Shown here one piece after another: positions 23,316-32,119 of a stretch of 64,000 nt of DNA; position 1 is the first letter of the stretch, and each line of letters opens with the position of its first letter. The DNA is from Rhodoferax sp. GTDB lineage: Bacteria; Pseudomonadota; Gammaproteobacteria; Burkholderiales; Burkholderiaceae_C. The notes beneath the pieces are model-generated. The model made no database searches, had not been told where the DNA came from, and saw only the letters and a list, made by a program, of their open reading frames with translations. Position numbers and translations under genes: made by a program. The DNA lies in contig VMTC01000078.1 in assembly GCA_013791765.1 (NCBI GenBank), positions 1 to 64,000 of the forward strand, read 5' to 3'.

Positions 23316-24161
23316 TGGCAGCAAGGCGCGCAGTCGCGGCAGGGCCGCCAGCGCATTGCGCGTGGTGGCGCGGGCCAGTTCTTCGACACTGATGGAGCGC
23401 AGCGCCGCCAGCTCTGCGCCGATGCGCGGCAACTCAGCGGGCTCGTTTCGGCCTTGCGATTGGCCAGCCGCACGTTGCTCAGCCGTTTTGTACAACCAGT
23501 GCGGCGGCATGTCGGGCGCATCGGTTTCCATCACGATCGCCTCCAACGGCAGGCTGGCCGCCAGACGACGCAACTGCAGCGCGCGCTCGTAGGTGAGCGC
23601 CCCGCCAAAGCCGAGCTTGAAACCCAGGGTGATGAACGCCCGCGCCTGTTGCTCGCTGCCGTTAAAGGCGTGGGCAATACCGCGCCACTGCCCGGCCTTG
23701 CCTGCGACGTCGTGCAAACCTTTTAGCACGCTGTCGACCGAGCGGCGTGTGTGCAAAATAACCGGCAAGTCGTACTTGCGGGCCAACTTGAGCTGCGACC
23801 GAAAATAGTGTTCCTGGCGCTCGCGCAGCGGGCTTGCGCGCAGCTCCGGCACAAAGTAGTCCAAGCCGATTTCACCAACGGCCACCAGGCGCGGGTCGCC
23901 CTGCTGCTGTGCCAGCACGGCACCCAGTCGATCCAGTGCATCTTCTTGCGCCTGCTTGACGTACAGGGGGTGAATGCCCAGTGCGTAGCTATCGCCCGTG
24001 CTGTGCGCCAGTTCCCGCACGGTGTCAAAGTTGCCCACCTCGACCGCAGGCAAGACGCAATGAACTACATTATTAATAGCTGCTCGCGCCCGTACTGCGT
24101 GGGCTAGAGGCCAAAACTCTTGTGCATCCAGGTGGCAGTGGGTGTCGATCCAGAAGCTCAT
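23310..24161 (-). CDS. TatD-family metal-dependent hydrolase
   Basis: A 283-residue TIM-barrel hydrolase with the family metal sites: IDTHCHLD at the start, AVGEIGLDYF (near residue 90), PVILHTRRS and AHAFNGSE in the middle, and METDAPD near 205. TatD proteins act as 3'-5' DNases and may process D-amino acids. Residues near LAHAVRARAAINNV are encoded by a copy of the ~50-bp repeat lying in frame at nearly normal family length. ATG 24161 is chosen because the next residues, SFWIDTHCHLD, match the family N-terminus. Its stop codon lies in a MITE-like element. Confidence 0.92.
   Translation of the reverse strand: MSFWIDTHCHLDAQEFWPLAHAVRARAAINNVVHCVLPAVEVGNFDTVRELAHSTGDSYALGIHPLYVKQAQEDALDRLGAVLAQQQGDPRLVAVGEIGLDYFVPELRASPLRERQEHYFRSQLKLARKYDLPVILHTRRSVDSVLKGLHDVAGKAGQWRGIAHAFNGSEQQARAFITLGFKLGFGGALTYERALQLRRLAASLPLEAIVMETDAPDMPPHWLYKTAEQRAAGQSQGRNEPAELPRIGAELAALRSISVEELARATTRNALAALPRLRALLPG
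24068..24117 (-). repeat. ~50-bp dispersed repeat inside tatD
   Basis: Contains TTAATAGCTGCTCGCGC and GTGGGCTAGAGGCCAAAA, a near-consensus copy. It is read in frame in tatD on the opposite strand as about LAHAVRARAAIN. Confidence 0.75.
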
Positions 24162-24292
24162 GCAGGGAAAATACCATATCTTCGTCAAACTATTGACACC
24201 AAAATGTCATTTGGCCGCCCTATGCTTGGCTGACTTTTTGGCGTTATCGGCCAAACTAAATGTTTTCTGTCACTCATCACAAGGAACCCCGC

Positions 24293-25360
24293 ATGAAAGT
24301 TCTACACGCTTTTCTCGCCACCAGCGCCATTGCGCTCGGCCTGAGCACCACCGCCCTGGCCCAGGAAAAAACCCTGCGCCTGCTGACCTGGGCGGACTAC
24401 GCGCCGGCTGAGGTGGTGGCGCAGTTCGAAAAAGAAAGCGGCTACAAGGTGGCGCTGACCTTGTCCAACAACGAAGAGATGATCTCCAAGCTGCGCGCCA
24501 CGGGCGGCGCCGGTTTTGATCTGGCACAGCCCTCGCAAGACCGTATCACCGGGCCGCAGCAGGAATTCGGCATTTACAAGCCGATGGACATGAGCCAGCT
24601 CAAAGCCGATTTGTTCATCCCCTCCATGCTCGAAGCAACGAAGAGGAACACCACCCTGGGCGGCAAGGTCTATGGTCTGCCGCACATCTGGGGCACCGAT
24701 GGTCTGGTGGTCAACACCAAGCTGACGCAAATGACCGACTACGCAGACCTGTGCCGCAGCGATGTCAAGGGCAAGACGGCCGTGCGCCTGAAACGCCCGA
24801 CCCTGCTGGCCTTTGCCTTTGCCGCCGGCAAGGACCCGTTTGCGCTGTACAACAACCCCAAAGCCTACGGCGCGCTGATGGACGACGTGGGCAAAACCAT
24901 GATCGCCTGCAAAGGCAACCTGAAGTTCTTTTGGGACAACAAAGACCAGTTGCTCAACGGCATGCGCACGGGCGAGATCGTTGGCGCCATGATGTGGGAC
25001 ACAGGTGGCTGGAAGCTCAATGCCGAGAAGGCTGAAATTCAGTTCGTCGCGCCCAAGTCCGGCGCCCTGGGCTGGATCGACACTTTTGCGCTTCCGGCCA
25101 AGGGCAAGAACGATGCAGCGGCCTATGCCTGGATCAACTTCAATATGCGCCCCGAGATTGCGGCGCGCGTGGCCAAATCGGCCGGCAACTTCACGGCATC
25201 CCAGGGTGCCGATCAACTCATGGACGCCAAGCTCAAAGCCCAGTTTGCCGCCAGCTTCCCCGAAGCTGCGCTGAAAAATGTCAAGTGGTACCCGGCCGTG
25301 CCCGCTGGCATAGAAGAGATCGAAGGCCGCGTGCTGGACCGCATCAAAGCGGCCAATTAA
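24293..25360 (+). CDS. Polyamine-type ABC transporter, periplasmic binding protein
   Basis: A 355-residue PotD/PotF-like protein with a signal peptide (AFLATSAIALGLSTTALA, cut before QEKTLRL). The mature start LRLLTWADYAPAEVVAQFEK and the segment GLPHIWGTDGLVVNTK are typical of the family that brings spermidine or putrescine to the membrane. ATG 24293 follows AAGGAACCC, a fair ribosome site. It is the first of four genes in the usual order binding protein, ATPase, permease, permease. The exact substrate is not fixed by the sequence. Confidence 0.9.
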   Translation: MKVLHAFLATSAIALGLSTTALAQEKTLRLLTWADYAPAEVVAQFEKESGYKVALTLSNNEEMISKLRATGGAGFDLAQPSQDRITGPQQEFGIYKPMDMSQLKADLFIPSMLEATKRNTTLGGKVYGLPHIWGTDGLVVNTKLTQMTDYADLCRSDVKGKTAVRLKRPTLLAFAFAAGKDPFALYNNPKAYGALMDDVGKTMIACKGNLKFFWDNKDQLLNGMRTGEIVGAMMWDTGGWKLNAEKAEIQFVAPKSGALGWIDTFALPAKGKNDAAAYAWINFNMRPEIAARVAKSAGNFTASQGADQLMDAKLKAQFAASFPEAALKNVKWYPAVPAGIEEIEGRVLDRIKAAN

Positions 25361-25362
25361 TT

Positions 25363-26481
25363 TTGGCGACGCAGCCTGACCTGCAGGCCACCCGCGTAGC
25401 CAAGCACTACGGCGCCTTCAGGGCGGTGGATGACTTGTCGTTTAGCGTGACGCGCGGCAGTTTCTTCTCGATCCTGGGGCCCTCGGGCTGCGGCAAGACC
25501 ACACTTTTGCGCATGATCGCGGGCTTTTTGAGCCCGGATGCGGGGGACATCCAGATTGGCGGAAAAAGCATGAACGGCGTGCCGCCGAACCGGCGCCCGG
25601 TCAATATGGTGTTTCAGCACCTGGCGCTGTTCCCGATGATGAACGTGGGCGACAACGTGGGTTACGGCCTGGCGCGCCGGGGGGTGGCCAAGATGGAAAT
25701 CAAGCGCCGCGTGGGCGACATGCTCGAGCGCGTGAGCCTGCCCAACTCGCAAGACAAACGGGTTGACCAGCTCTCGGGCGGGCAAAAGCAGCGCGTGGCA
25801 ATTGCCCGCAGCCTGGTGCTCGAGCCCACCTTGTTGCTGCTCGATGAGCCGCTGGGCGCACTCGACCTCAAGCTGCGCGAGCACATGAAAATTGAGCTCA
25901 AGCAGTTGCAGGCTGCTTTTGGCACGACCTTTGTTTACATCACACACGACCAGTCGGAAGCGCTGGTGCTGTCGGACCATGTGGCCGTGATGAACCACGG
26001 CCGCTTTGAGCAGGTCGGCACGCCGCAACAGCTCTACTACGAGCCGCAAACGCCATTTGTGGCAGGCTTTGTAGGCGCCAACAACCGCATCGCCGGGCGC
26101 GCCACGCAGGTCAACGGCGACAGGGTGATCGTCACCAGTCCTGAAGGCCTGGTGCTGCCAGCGCGTGCCATCGGCAAGGTCGCTCGTGGCGATGCGGTCG
26201 AAGCCTTTGTGCGGCCCGAGGTCGCCAGCCTGTCGCGCAGCGCCGCGGTATTGACCGACGCTGGTCTGCCGCACTACCGGGCACAAATTGACAGCCTGCT
26301 GTTTGATGGTGCCAACTCAGCCGTGCTGCTGCATGAGGAGAACTCGCACACCGAGTTTCGCATCGCCTTGCCCCAGACCGGCCAGTTCGCCGACTTGGTG
26401 GTGGGCGAGCTTGTGCACTTCGGTTTTGATGCGCAACGCGCGGTGTGTTTTGCGGCCAGCGCAGCCGCCACGTCGCAATAG
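25363..26481 (+). CDS. Polyamine-type ABC transporter, ATPase
   Basis: A 372-residue PotA/PotG-like ATPase: Walker A GPSGCGKTT, Q-loop VFQHLALFP, signature LSGGQKQRVAIARSL, Walker B LLLLDEPLGALD and H-loop ITHD, followed by a C-terminal TOBE domain. No ATG suits the family start. TTG 25363, two bases after the upstream stop, gives LATQPDLQATRVAKHYG and is preferred. It powers import by the two permeases that follow. Confidence 0.9.
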   Translation: MATQPDLQATRVAKHYGAFRAVDDLSFSVTRGSFFSILGPSGCGKTTLLRMIAGFLSPDAGDIQIGGKSMNGVPPNRRPVNMVFQHLALFPMMNVGDNVGYGLARRGVAKMEIKRRVGDMLERVSLPNSQDKRVDQLSGGQKQRVAIARSLVLEPTLLLLDEPLGALDLKLREHMKIELKQLQAAFGTTFVYITHDQSEALVLSDHVAVMNHGRFEQVGTPQQLYYEPQTPFVAGFVGANNRIAGRATQVNGDRVIVTSPEGLVLPARAIGKVARGDAVEAFVRPEVASLSRSAAVLTDAGLPHYRAQIDSLLFDGANSAVLLHEENSHTEFRIALPQTGQFADLVVGELVHFGFDAQRAVCFAASAAATSQ

Positions 26482-26489
26482 GATGCCTG

Positions 26490-27380
26490 TTGATACCGAC
26501 TGAAGCTTCCCGCAGCGCTCTGCCCTACGCGCGGCTGATGCTCATGCTGCTGCTCGCGCCTGCGCTCTTGTGGCTGCTGGGGCTGATTGTGTTGCCGCAC
26601 GTCGAACTGGGCATCTTGTCGCTGCGCGCACGCGTGGCGCCACGCGTTTACGAGTTCAGCCTGGCGCAATACGGCACTTTCATTGAAGAGCCGCTGTACT
26701 GGCACACCTTTGTGCGAACGGCGCTGATGTCGATTTTGGCCACTGTGGTCACGCTGGTGCTGGCGTTCCCGATTGCCTGGACGATTGCCAAGCTGGTGCG
26801 CGGGCGCAACAAATCCATGCTCTTCATCCTGTGCCTGATTCCCTTTTGGGTCAGTGAGACGGTGCGCACGCTGGGGTGGATGATTTTGCTGCGCGAGTCC
26901 GGCGTGCTGCCCGCTTTGCTGGTGTGGCTGGGCCTCACCCCCGTGCCGATCGAGATGCTCTACCACGACAGCACCATTCTGGTGGGCCTGGTCTACACCT
27001 CGATGCTGTTCATGGTGATTCCACTCATCAGCGCGCTGGAAAGCCTGGACGATTCGCTGATCGAAGCCGCTTACGACCTGGGTGGCACAAACTGGTCGAT
27101 CCTGCGCCAGATTGTCATTCCGCACGCCGCGCCCGGCATCGTGGCGGGCTGCATCGTGGTGTTCATGCTCACCTTGGGCAACTACCTGACACCGACGCTC
27201 CTGGGCGGCAAAAACTCGCAGTGGTTCACCGAGCAGATCTACACCCAGTTCATCACCCGCTTCAACTGGGAGCAAGGCGCCGCCTTTGGCTTTTTGCTGC
27301 TGGGCTTGTCCACGGCGATTGTCTGGCTCGGCTTGAAACTCAGCGGCCAGAAATTTGGTGAAGTGATGCAGAGGTCATGA
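26490..27380 (+). CDS. Polyamine-type ABC transporter, permease 1
   Basis: A PotB/PotH-like inner-membrane protein of about 296 residues with six hydrophobic helices and the coupling EAA loop SLIEAAYDLGGTNWSILRQIVI. The start is uncertain; TTG 26490 keeps the whole first helix, while ATG 26538 would begin close to it. It follows the ATPase gene by eight bases. Confidence 0.87.
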   Translation: MIPTEASRSALPYARLMLMLLLAPALLWLLGLIVLPHVELGILSLRARVAPRVYEFSLAQYGTFIEEPLYWHTFVRTALMSILATVVTLVLAFPIAWTIAKLVRGRNKSMLFILCLIPFWVSETVRTLGWMILLRESGVLPALLVWLGLTPVPIEMLYHDSTILVGLVYTSMLFMVIPLISALESLDDSLIEAAYDLGGTNWSILRQIVIPHAAPGIVAGCIVVFMLTLGNYLTPTLLGGKNSQWFTEQIYTQFITRFNWEQGAAFGFLLLGLSTAIVWLGLKLSGQKFGEVMQRS

Positions 27381-27410
27381 AGATGTCTGGCCACTTTTTG
27401 AGCGCTCTTG

Positions 27411-27468
27411 AATCAATAGCTGGTTACGCATGTAATCCGTGGGCTGCAGGCCGATTTGGCTTAAATTT
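27411..27468 (+). repeat. ~50-bp dispersed repeat between the permease genes
   Basis: Contains TCAATAGCTGGTTACGC and GTGGGCTGCAGGCCGATTTG in a 103-base gap within the operon, with the same order and spacing as the other copies. Confidence 0.75.
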
Positions 27469-27483
27469 TCGGGGGCCTTTGCC

Positions 27484-28356
27484 ATGATCGCCTCGCTGCC
27501 CCGCCCGCTGTGGTTGCGCGCCAGCACCGTGATCTACGCTCTGCTGTTCTTTGCCTTTTTGTTTCTGCCCTTGCTGGTGGTGGCGGTGTTTGCCTTCAAT
27601 GACGCCCCCTACCCGGCACCGCCGTGGCGCGGCTTCACGCTCGACTGGTTCCTGGGCGGTGCCGATACGCCGCGGCGCGGCCTGTTTGCCGACAGCGCCA
27701 TGCTGGGCAGCCTGTGGACCAGCGTCGTGGTGGCGTGCTGGGTGACCATCCTCTCGGTGCTGGTCGGCACCGCCAACGCATTCCTGATCGAGCGCACGCA
27801 GTTTCGCGGCAAGCAGGCCTTGTCTTTGCTGATGCTGGCTCCGCTGGTGATACCGGGGGTGATTCTGGGGATTTCGATTTTGGCCTTTGCCAGCCGCATT
27901 GCCAATCTGGCTGATGATCTGTGGGGCCTGGAGCTGGAATTCTTGCGCCCGGGTCTGCCGCTGGTGGTGCTGGGGCAGTTCTCGTACATTGTGTCGATCG
28001 CCACTTTGACCATCACGGCCCGGCTCAAGCGCTTTGACCTCACGCTCGAGGACGCCGCCTACAACCTGGGCGCCTCGCGCGCGGCTGTGTTCACCACCAT
28101 TACCCTGCCCTACCTACAACCGGCGCTGATTGGCGCAGCCGCCATTTCATTCTTGATGTCCTTCGAGAACTTCAACACTACGCTGATGCTGGTCGGCTCC
28201 GACGCGCCCCTCACGGTCATGATGTATGGCCGCATGCGCGAGGGTGCCACGCCGGTGCTCAATGCGGTCAGTCTGTTCCTGATGGTGGCGTCGGCGCTGC
28301 TGGCTCTGACGTTGTTGCGTGGCAACCTTTCAGCGGAGACCTCGGCCAAGACCTGA
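27484..28356 (+). CDS. Polyamine-type ABC transporter, permease 2
   Basis: A 290-residue PotC/PotI-like inner-membrane protein with the EAA loop TLEDAAYNLGASRAAVFTTI and the late SFLMSFENFNTTLMLVG segment. ATG 27484 is chosen; residues upstream of it in the same frame are translated from the dispersed repeat and are not part of the protein. It is the last gene of the transporter operon. Confidence 0.9.
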   Translation: MIASLPRPLWLRASTVIYALLFFAFLFLPLLVVAVFAFNDAPYPAPPWRGFTLDWFLGGADTPRRGLFADSAMLGSLWTSVVVACWVTILSVLVGTANAFLIERTQFRGKQALSLLMLAPLVIPGVILGISILAFASRIANLADDLWGLELEFLRPGLPLVVLGQFSYIVSIATLTITARLKRFDLTLEDAAYNLGASRAAVFTTITLPYLQPALIGAAAISFLMSFENFNTTLMLVGSDAPLTVMMYGRMREGATPVLNAVSLFLMVASALLALTLLRGNLSAETSAKT

Positions 28357-28397
28357 ATGGCGTGAGACCCCGTGCGCGTTCACCCGCCCCCAGGTGT

Positions 28398-29096
28398 TCA
28401 GCGCCCGGCTTCTGACAATTGACCTTGCACCAGTCGCAATTGACGCCCACAGCGCGCTGCCAGCGCCTCATCATGGGTGACGACGATAAACGCCGTACCC
28501 TGGGTGCGCGCCAGTTCCAGCATCAGCTCAAACACGCCGTCCGCCGTGCTGCGGTCCAAATTGCCGGTGGGCTCATCCGCCAGCACGCAGGCCGGGCGCG
28601 TGACCAGCGCGCGGGCAATCGCCACGCGCTGGCGCTCGCCACCTGAGAGCTCGGACGGGCGATGCAGCAGCCGATCCTGCAAGCCGACTTTCACTAGCAT
28701 TTCAGTAGCTATATGCGCAGATTCCACGGGGGCCAGACGCCGAATCCACAGTGGCATCGCGACGTTGTCCAGGGCGCTGAATTCAGGCAGCAAGTGGTGA
28801 AACTGGTAGACAAAGCCGAGGTACTGGTTGCGCAGTCGCCCTTGCTGAGCGGCGCTCTGATGCGCCAAGTCTTGCCCGTGCAGCAGCACCGAGCCGCTGG
28901 TGGGGGCATCCAAGCCGCCCATCAGGTGCAAGAGCGTGCTCTTGCCGGAACCGGAAGCCCCGACGATGGCCAGCGTCTCGCCGGCGCGTACGTCCAGGTC
29001 CACGCCCTGCAGCACCGTCACATCAAGGCGGCCCTCGGTGAAACGCTTGGTGATGGCGCGTGCGCTTAAAACAATGTCGCCCTTAATTTCACTCAT
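28398..29096 (-). CDS. lolD: Lipoprotein-releasing ABC transporter ATPase LolD
   Basis: A 232-residue ATPase that powers release of lipoproteins from the inner membrane to LolA. It has Walker [10 protein letters not shown], the LolD motif region [20 protein letters not shown], signature [15 protein letters not shown] and Walker [14 protein letters not shown] 29096 overlaps the lolC stop by eight bases, which suggests coupled translation. The stretch [11 protein letters not shown] is encoded by sequence that resembles the ~50-bp repeat but keeps the family length. It is the last gene of the PIN-RHH-lolC-lolD unit. Confidence 0.93.
   Translation of the reverse strand: MSEIKGDIVLSARAITKRFTEGRLDVTVLQGVDLDVRAGETLAIVGASGSGKSTLLHLMGGLDAPTSGSVLLHGQDLAHQSAAQQGRLRNQYLGFVYQFHHLLPEFSALDNVAMPLWIRRLAPVESAHIATEMLVKVGLQDRLLHRPSELSGGERQRVAIARALVTRPACVLADEPTGNLDRSTADGVFELMLELARTQGTAFIVVTHDEALAARCGRQLRLVQGQLSEAGR
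28701..28742 (-). repeat. Possible diverged ~50-bp repeat inside lolD
   Basis: Contains CAGTAGCTATATGCGCAG and CCACGGGGGCCAGA, similar to the repeat cores but weaker than other copies. It is read in frame. Confidence 0.35.
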
Positions 29097-30345
29097 AGCG
29101 CAAAGCCTCCGCCGGGTTGACGCGGCTGGCGCGCCAGCTCGGGTAGAGGGTGGCCAGAAAAGCCAGCACCAGGGAAATGACGGCAATCGGCACGATGTCC
29201 GCCTGCTGCGGGTCGCTCGGCATGCGGCTGATCAGATAGATGTCTTTGGGCAAGAAACTGGCCTGAAACAGCCGCTCCAGCGCCGGCACGATCACGTCGA
29301 TATTGAATGCCACGCCCAAGCCCAGGGCCAGACCAGCAAAGGTGCCAATCACCCCCACCATCGCGCCCTGCACCACAAAAATGCCCATGATGCTTTGGGG
29401 GCTGGCGCCCAGCGTGCGCAGGATGGCGATGTCGGCGCGCTTGTCGGTGACCGTCATCACCAGCGTACTGACCAGATTGAAGGCCGCCACTGCCACAATG
29501 AGCGTGAGGATGATGAACATCATGCGTTTTTCCATTTGAACGGCGGCAAACCAGGTGCGGTTCTGGCGTGTCCAGTCGCGAATGAGCAGGTCGCCCGTCA
29601 AGGTTTTCGCCAAGTCAGCCGCGACCTCCCGCGCCTGGTGCAGATCGCGCAGCTTGACCCGCACGCCGCTGGGGCCCTCCAACCGGAAGATGCGCGCCGC
29701 ATCTTCAATGTGCAGCAGCACCAGCGCGGAGTCGTATTCAAAGTGACCCGAGTCAAAGGTGCCCACCACCGTCATCTGCTTCAGGCGTGGCACGACGCCG
29801 GCCGGGGTCACCTGGCCGCTGGGTGCGACCAGCGTGACCTTGTCGCCCTGGCGCACACCCAGGGAACGCGCGAGTTCGCCGCCCAGAACGACACCAAATT
29901 CACCGGGGATCAGGCGATTCAAACCGGTGTTTCTGAGCTCGATGGCCAGGTCGGTCACTTCGGGCTCCAGACTCGGCTCAATGCCGCGCACGATCGTGCC
30001 TTTCATATCCTCACCCCTTGCCAGCAGGGCTTGAGTCGCTATGAAAGGTGCTGCACCAATCACCTGCGGATGGGCTCTGACCTGATTGAGCGTGAGCGCC
30101 GCGTCAGGCAAGGCCGCACCGTCGGGCGCAAAAATTTCAATGTGCGAGACCACGCCCAGCATGCGGTCGCGCACCTCTTTCTGAAAGCCGTTCATCACGC
30201 TCAACACGATGATCAGGGCCGCCACGCCCAGGGCAATGCCCAGCATCGACACGCCGGAAATGAAAGAGATAAAGCCGTTTCGCCGGGTGGCGCGGCCAGC
30301 GCGTGTGTAGCGCCAGCCCAAAATGAGTTCATAGGGGATTTGCAT
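29089..30345 (-). CDS. lolC: Lipoprotein-releasing ABC transporter permease LolC/LolE
   Basis: A 418-residue inner-membrane protein: an N-terminal segment ([21 protein letters not shown], residues 3-23) with one helix, a large periplasmic domain, and three C-terminal helices ending in the family tail [22 protein letters not shown] single LolC/E gene is typical of betaproteobacteria and would form a homodimer with LolD. It starts three bases after the stop of the RHH antitoxin gene, so it appears to be co-transcribed with a toxin-antitoxin pair. Confidence 0.92.
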   Translation of the reverse strand: MQIPYELILGWRYTRAGRATRRNGFISFISGVSMLGIALGVAALIIVLSVMNGFQKEVRDRMLGVVSHIEIFAPDGAALPDAALTLNQVRAHPQVIGAAPFIATQALLARGEDMKGTIVRGIEPSLEPEVTDLAIELRNTGLNRLIPGEFGVVLGGELARSLGVRQGDKVTLVAPSGQVTPAGVVPRLKQMTVVGTFDSGHFEYDSALVLLHIEDAARIFRLEGPSGVRVKLRDLHQAREVAADLAKTLTGDLLIRDWTRQNRTWFAAVQMEKRMMFIILTLIVAVAAFNLVSTLVMTVTDKRADIAILRTLGASPQSIMGIFVVQGAMVGVIGTFAGLALGLGVAFNIDVIVPALERLFQASFLPKDIYLISRMPSDPQQADIVPIAVISLVLAFLATLYPSWRASRVNPAEALRYE

Positions 30346-30348
30346 GGA

Positions 30349-30612
30349 TCACTGGCCGTGTGCTGAAGTGGGTGATGTCCAATCATCGCCTGCGACAACT
30401 GACTTCACGCCCACCTTGGCCCATGCGGCATCGCCGGCTTGGCTGGTGGCAAGCGCTGCTCGCTTGTCAAAAAACTGGCCAGCCTCCATGGCGCTGATTT
30501 TTTCAGCGATGGCTACTACAAAGAACTGATTCATGGTGGTGTCATCAGCGGCCGCAATCCGCTTGGCAGCTTGCTTGAGGGACTCGGGCAGACGCAAGGC
30601 GTAGTTGCTCAT
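30349..30612 (-). CDS. Ribbon-helix-helix antitoxin-like protein
   Basis: An 87-residue protein with MSNYALRLPESLKQAAKRIA followed by ADDTTMNQFFVVAIAEKIS, the strand-helix-helix pattern of Arc/CopG/HicB-like DNA-binding proteins. The C-terminal half would bind the toxin. Its ATG overlaps the PIN gene stop as ATGA, so toxin precedes antitoxin. It probably regulates this operon, which continues into lolC and lolD. Confidence 0.75.
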   Translation of the reverse strand: MSNYALRLPESLKQAAKRIAAADDTTMNQFFVVAIAEKISAMEAGQFFDKRAALATSQAGDAAWAKVGVKSVVAGDDWTSPTSAHGQ

Positions 30613-31058
30613 GGTGAGGGGCTCCTTGGTAAATGAAATTGTCTGAATGCTTGCTCGGGGTTGAGCACCAAAATACCGAAACGCCCGGCAGGTTTGAAAT
30701 CACGCAAGTTGTAGGTCACGATCGCGTTGGCTTGGGCGTTCACTGCAGCTTCCAGCACCATTTCGTCAGCGGGGTCGCGCAGTTGCGGGCGCCATTGGTA
30801 ATGGGTCGTAACCGGCGACACCCGTGCTGCCAAATCGTTCAGAATCGCATCCACATCTGCGCTCTCCAAGCCAGAAGCTGCCAACTGATCGGGGCGCTTC
30901 AGCACATCTTCGTACTCCAGGAACAAGGCCGGACTGCAACACATCTGGGCCTCTGCCGTGCGCACCAACTGCACCAGGGCGAAGGAAGGCCCATTCCTAT
31001 TCCTGACGGCCGCCACCAGAATATTGGTGTCAATCGTCAGACGAGGCAATTTTTTCAT
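30609..31058 (-). CDS. PIN-domain ribonuclease toxin-like protein
   Basis: A 149-residue PIN domain with the acidic residues of the active site in place: the N-terminal Asp in LTIDTNILVAAV, the Glu in LFLEYEDVLKRPD, and a later Asp pair in DPADEMVLEAAV, ending with YNLRDFKPAGRFGI. It belongs to the family annotated as putative toxin-antitoxin toxin component. PIN toxins cut RNA. ATG 31058 is used because the upstream in-frame residues are not family-like. It is the first gene of the unit leading into lolCD and is divergent from the RPFE-type gene. Confidence 0.82.
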   Translation of the reverse strand: MKKLPRLTIDTNILVAAVRNRNGPSFALVQLVRTAEAQMCCSPALFLEYEDVLKRPDQLAASGLESADVDAILNDLAARVSPVTTHYQWRPQLRDPADEMVLEAAVNAQANAIVTYNLRDFKPAGRFGILVLNPEQAFRQFHLPRSPSP

Positions 31059-31165
31059 ATTGCCGGAGATATTAGCATAAGGATCACCCCGACGACCATT
31101 GGCTCCGTCCAGGGTCTTCAAGTCCCGCCAGCTGTGTTGCACGGTCCTTGCGAGACAATCGCACC

Positions 31166-32119
31166 ATGCACCTTCTGATCCCCTTCGCGTTTTGCAGCTC
31201 CGAGGGTTGCCGCCAAGCCTTGGCCCCACTCAAACTGCCAAATCTTGACAAACTGCTGCGCCGCCTGACGCCAGAGCCCATCGACCAGGGCTTTGAAGAC
31301 AGCCTGTCGCCACCGCACGAACGCGCCTTGGCGCGCGCCCTGGGTCTGCCCATTGACGACGGCCTGATTCCCTGGGCGGCGCTTCAGGCGAAAACCACCC
31401 TGGGCGCAACTGCGGCCAGCCGCGCCTGGGCTTTCATCACGCCTTGCCATTGGCGCACCGGCGCCAAGCACGTCGCCATGGGCAGCCTGCCGCTGCCCGA
31501 TTTTGAGGCGCAGGAATCTACGGCCCTGCTGGCGTCGATGCAACCCTATTTTTTGGAAGACGGCATCAGCTTGTACTATGAGCAGCCGGATCGCTGGCTG
31601 GCCTGCAGCGATGTGTTCAATGGCCTGGCCACGGCCTCGCCGGACCGTGTCCTCGGGCGCGACGTGGCGCACTGGCTGCCCGCCGACCCCAGCGCCATGG
31701 GCTTGCAACGCCTGCAAAGTGAGATGCAGATGCTGCTCTACCACCACCCGGTCAACGACGCGCGAGAGGCCCGCAGCGTGCCAGTGGTCAACTCATTCTG
31801 GATCAGCGGCACTGGCGCCTTGCCGCCATTGCAGCACCAGGGCGCCACTGCACCAGAGCCCGTATGGGTGACCCGCTTGCGCGAAGCTGCGTTAGCTGAA
31901 GACTGGCCGGCCTGGGCGCAAGCCTGGCAAACGCTTGACGCCACCGAGTGCGCCGCGTTGTTGGCCACACTCAATCAAGGTCAAGGCGCCAGCCTTGAGC
32001 TGACTCTCTGTGGCGAACGCAGTGCCCAGACATTCAAATTTAAGCCCACCTCGATTTTGCAAAGATTTTCAAGCCTTTTAGGCTCACAGCCCTCGTCCCT
32101 ATTGCTTGAGCAGCTATGA
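31166..32119 (+). CDS. RPFE-type conserved protein (phosphoglycerate-mutase-like annotation)
   Basis: A 317-residue protein of a betaproteobacterial family often annotated as regulatory protein RPFE type or phosphoglycerate mutase. It has a MHLLIPFAFCSS opening, PCHWRTGAKHV in the middle, and the segment NSFWISGTGALP near residue 205. The biochemical role is not established. Its last roughly 18 residues (LLGSQPSSLLLEQL) are encoded by a copy of the ~50-bp repeat that also holds the stop codon. That stop overlaps the recJ start as ATGA, so the two are probably translated together. Confidence 0.75.
   Translation: MHLLIPFAFCSSEGCRQALAPLKLPNLDKLLRRLTPEPIDQGFEDSLSPPHERALARALGLPIDDGLIPWAALQAKTTLGATAASRAWAFITPCHWRTGAKHVAMGSLPLPDFEAQESTALLASMQPYFLEDGISLYYEQPDRWLACSDVFNGLATASPDRVLGRDVAHWLPADPSAMGLQRLQSEMQMLLYHHPVNDAREARSVPVVNSFWISGTGALPPLQHQGATAPEPVWVTRLREAALAEDWPAWAQAWQTLDATECAALLATLNQGQGASLELTLCGERSAQTFKFKPTSILQRFSSLLGSQPSSLLLEQL
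32066..32118 (-). repeat. ~50-bp dispersed repeat at the end of the RPFE-type gene
   Basis: Reverse-oriented copy (CAAGCCTTTTAGGCTCACAG ... GAGCAGCTATGA). It encodes the C-terminus of the RPFE-type protein, its stop codon, and the start codon of recJ. Confidence 0.6.
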
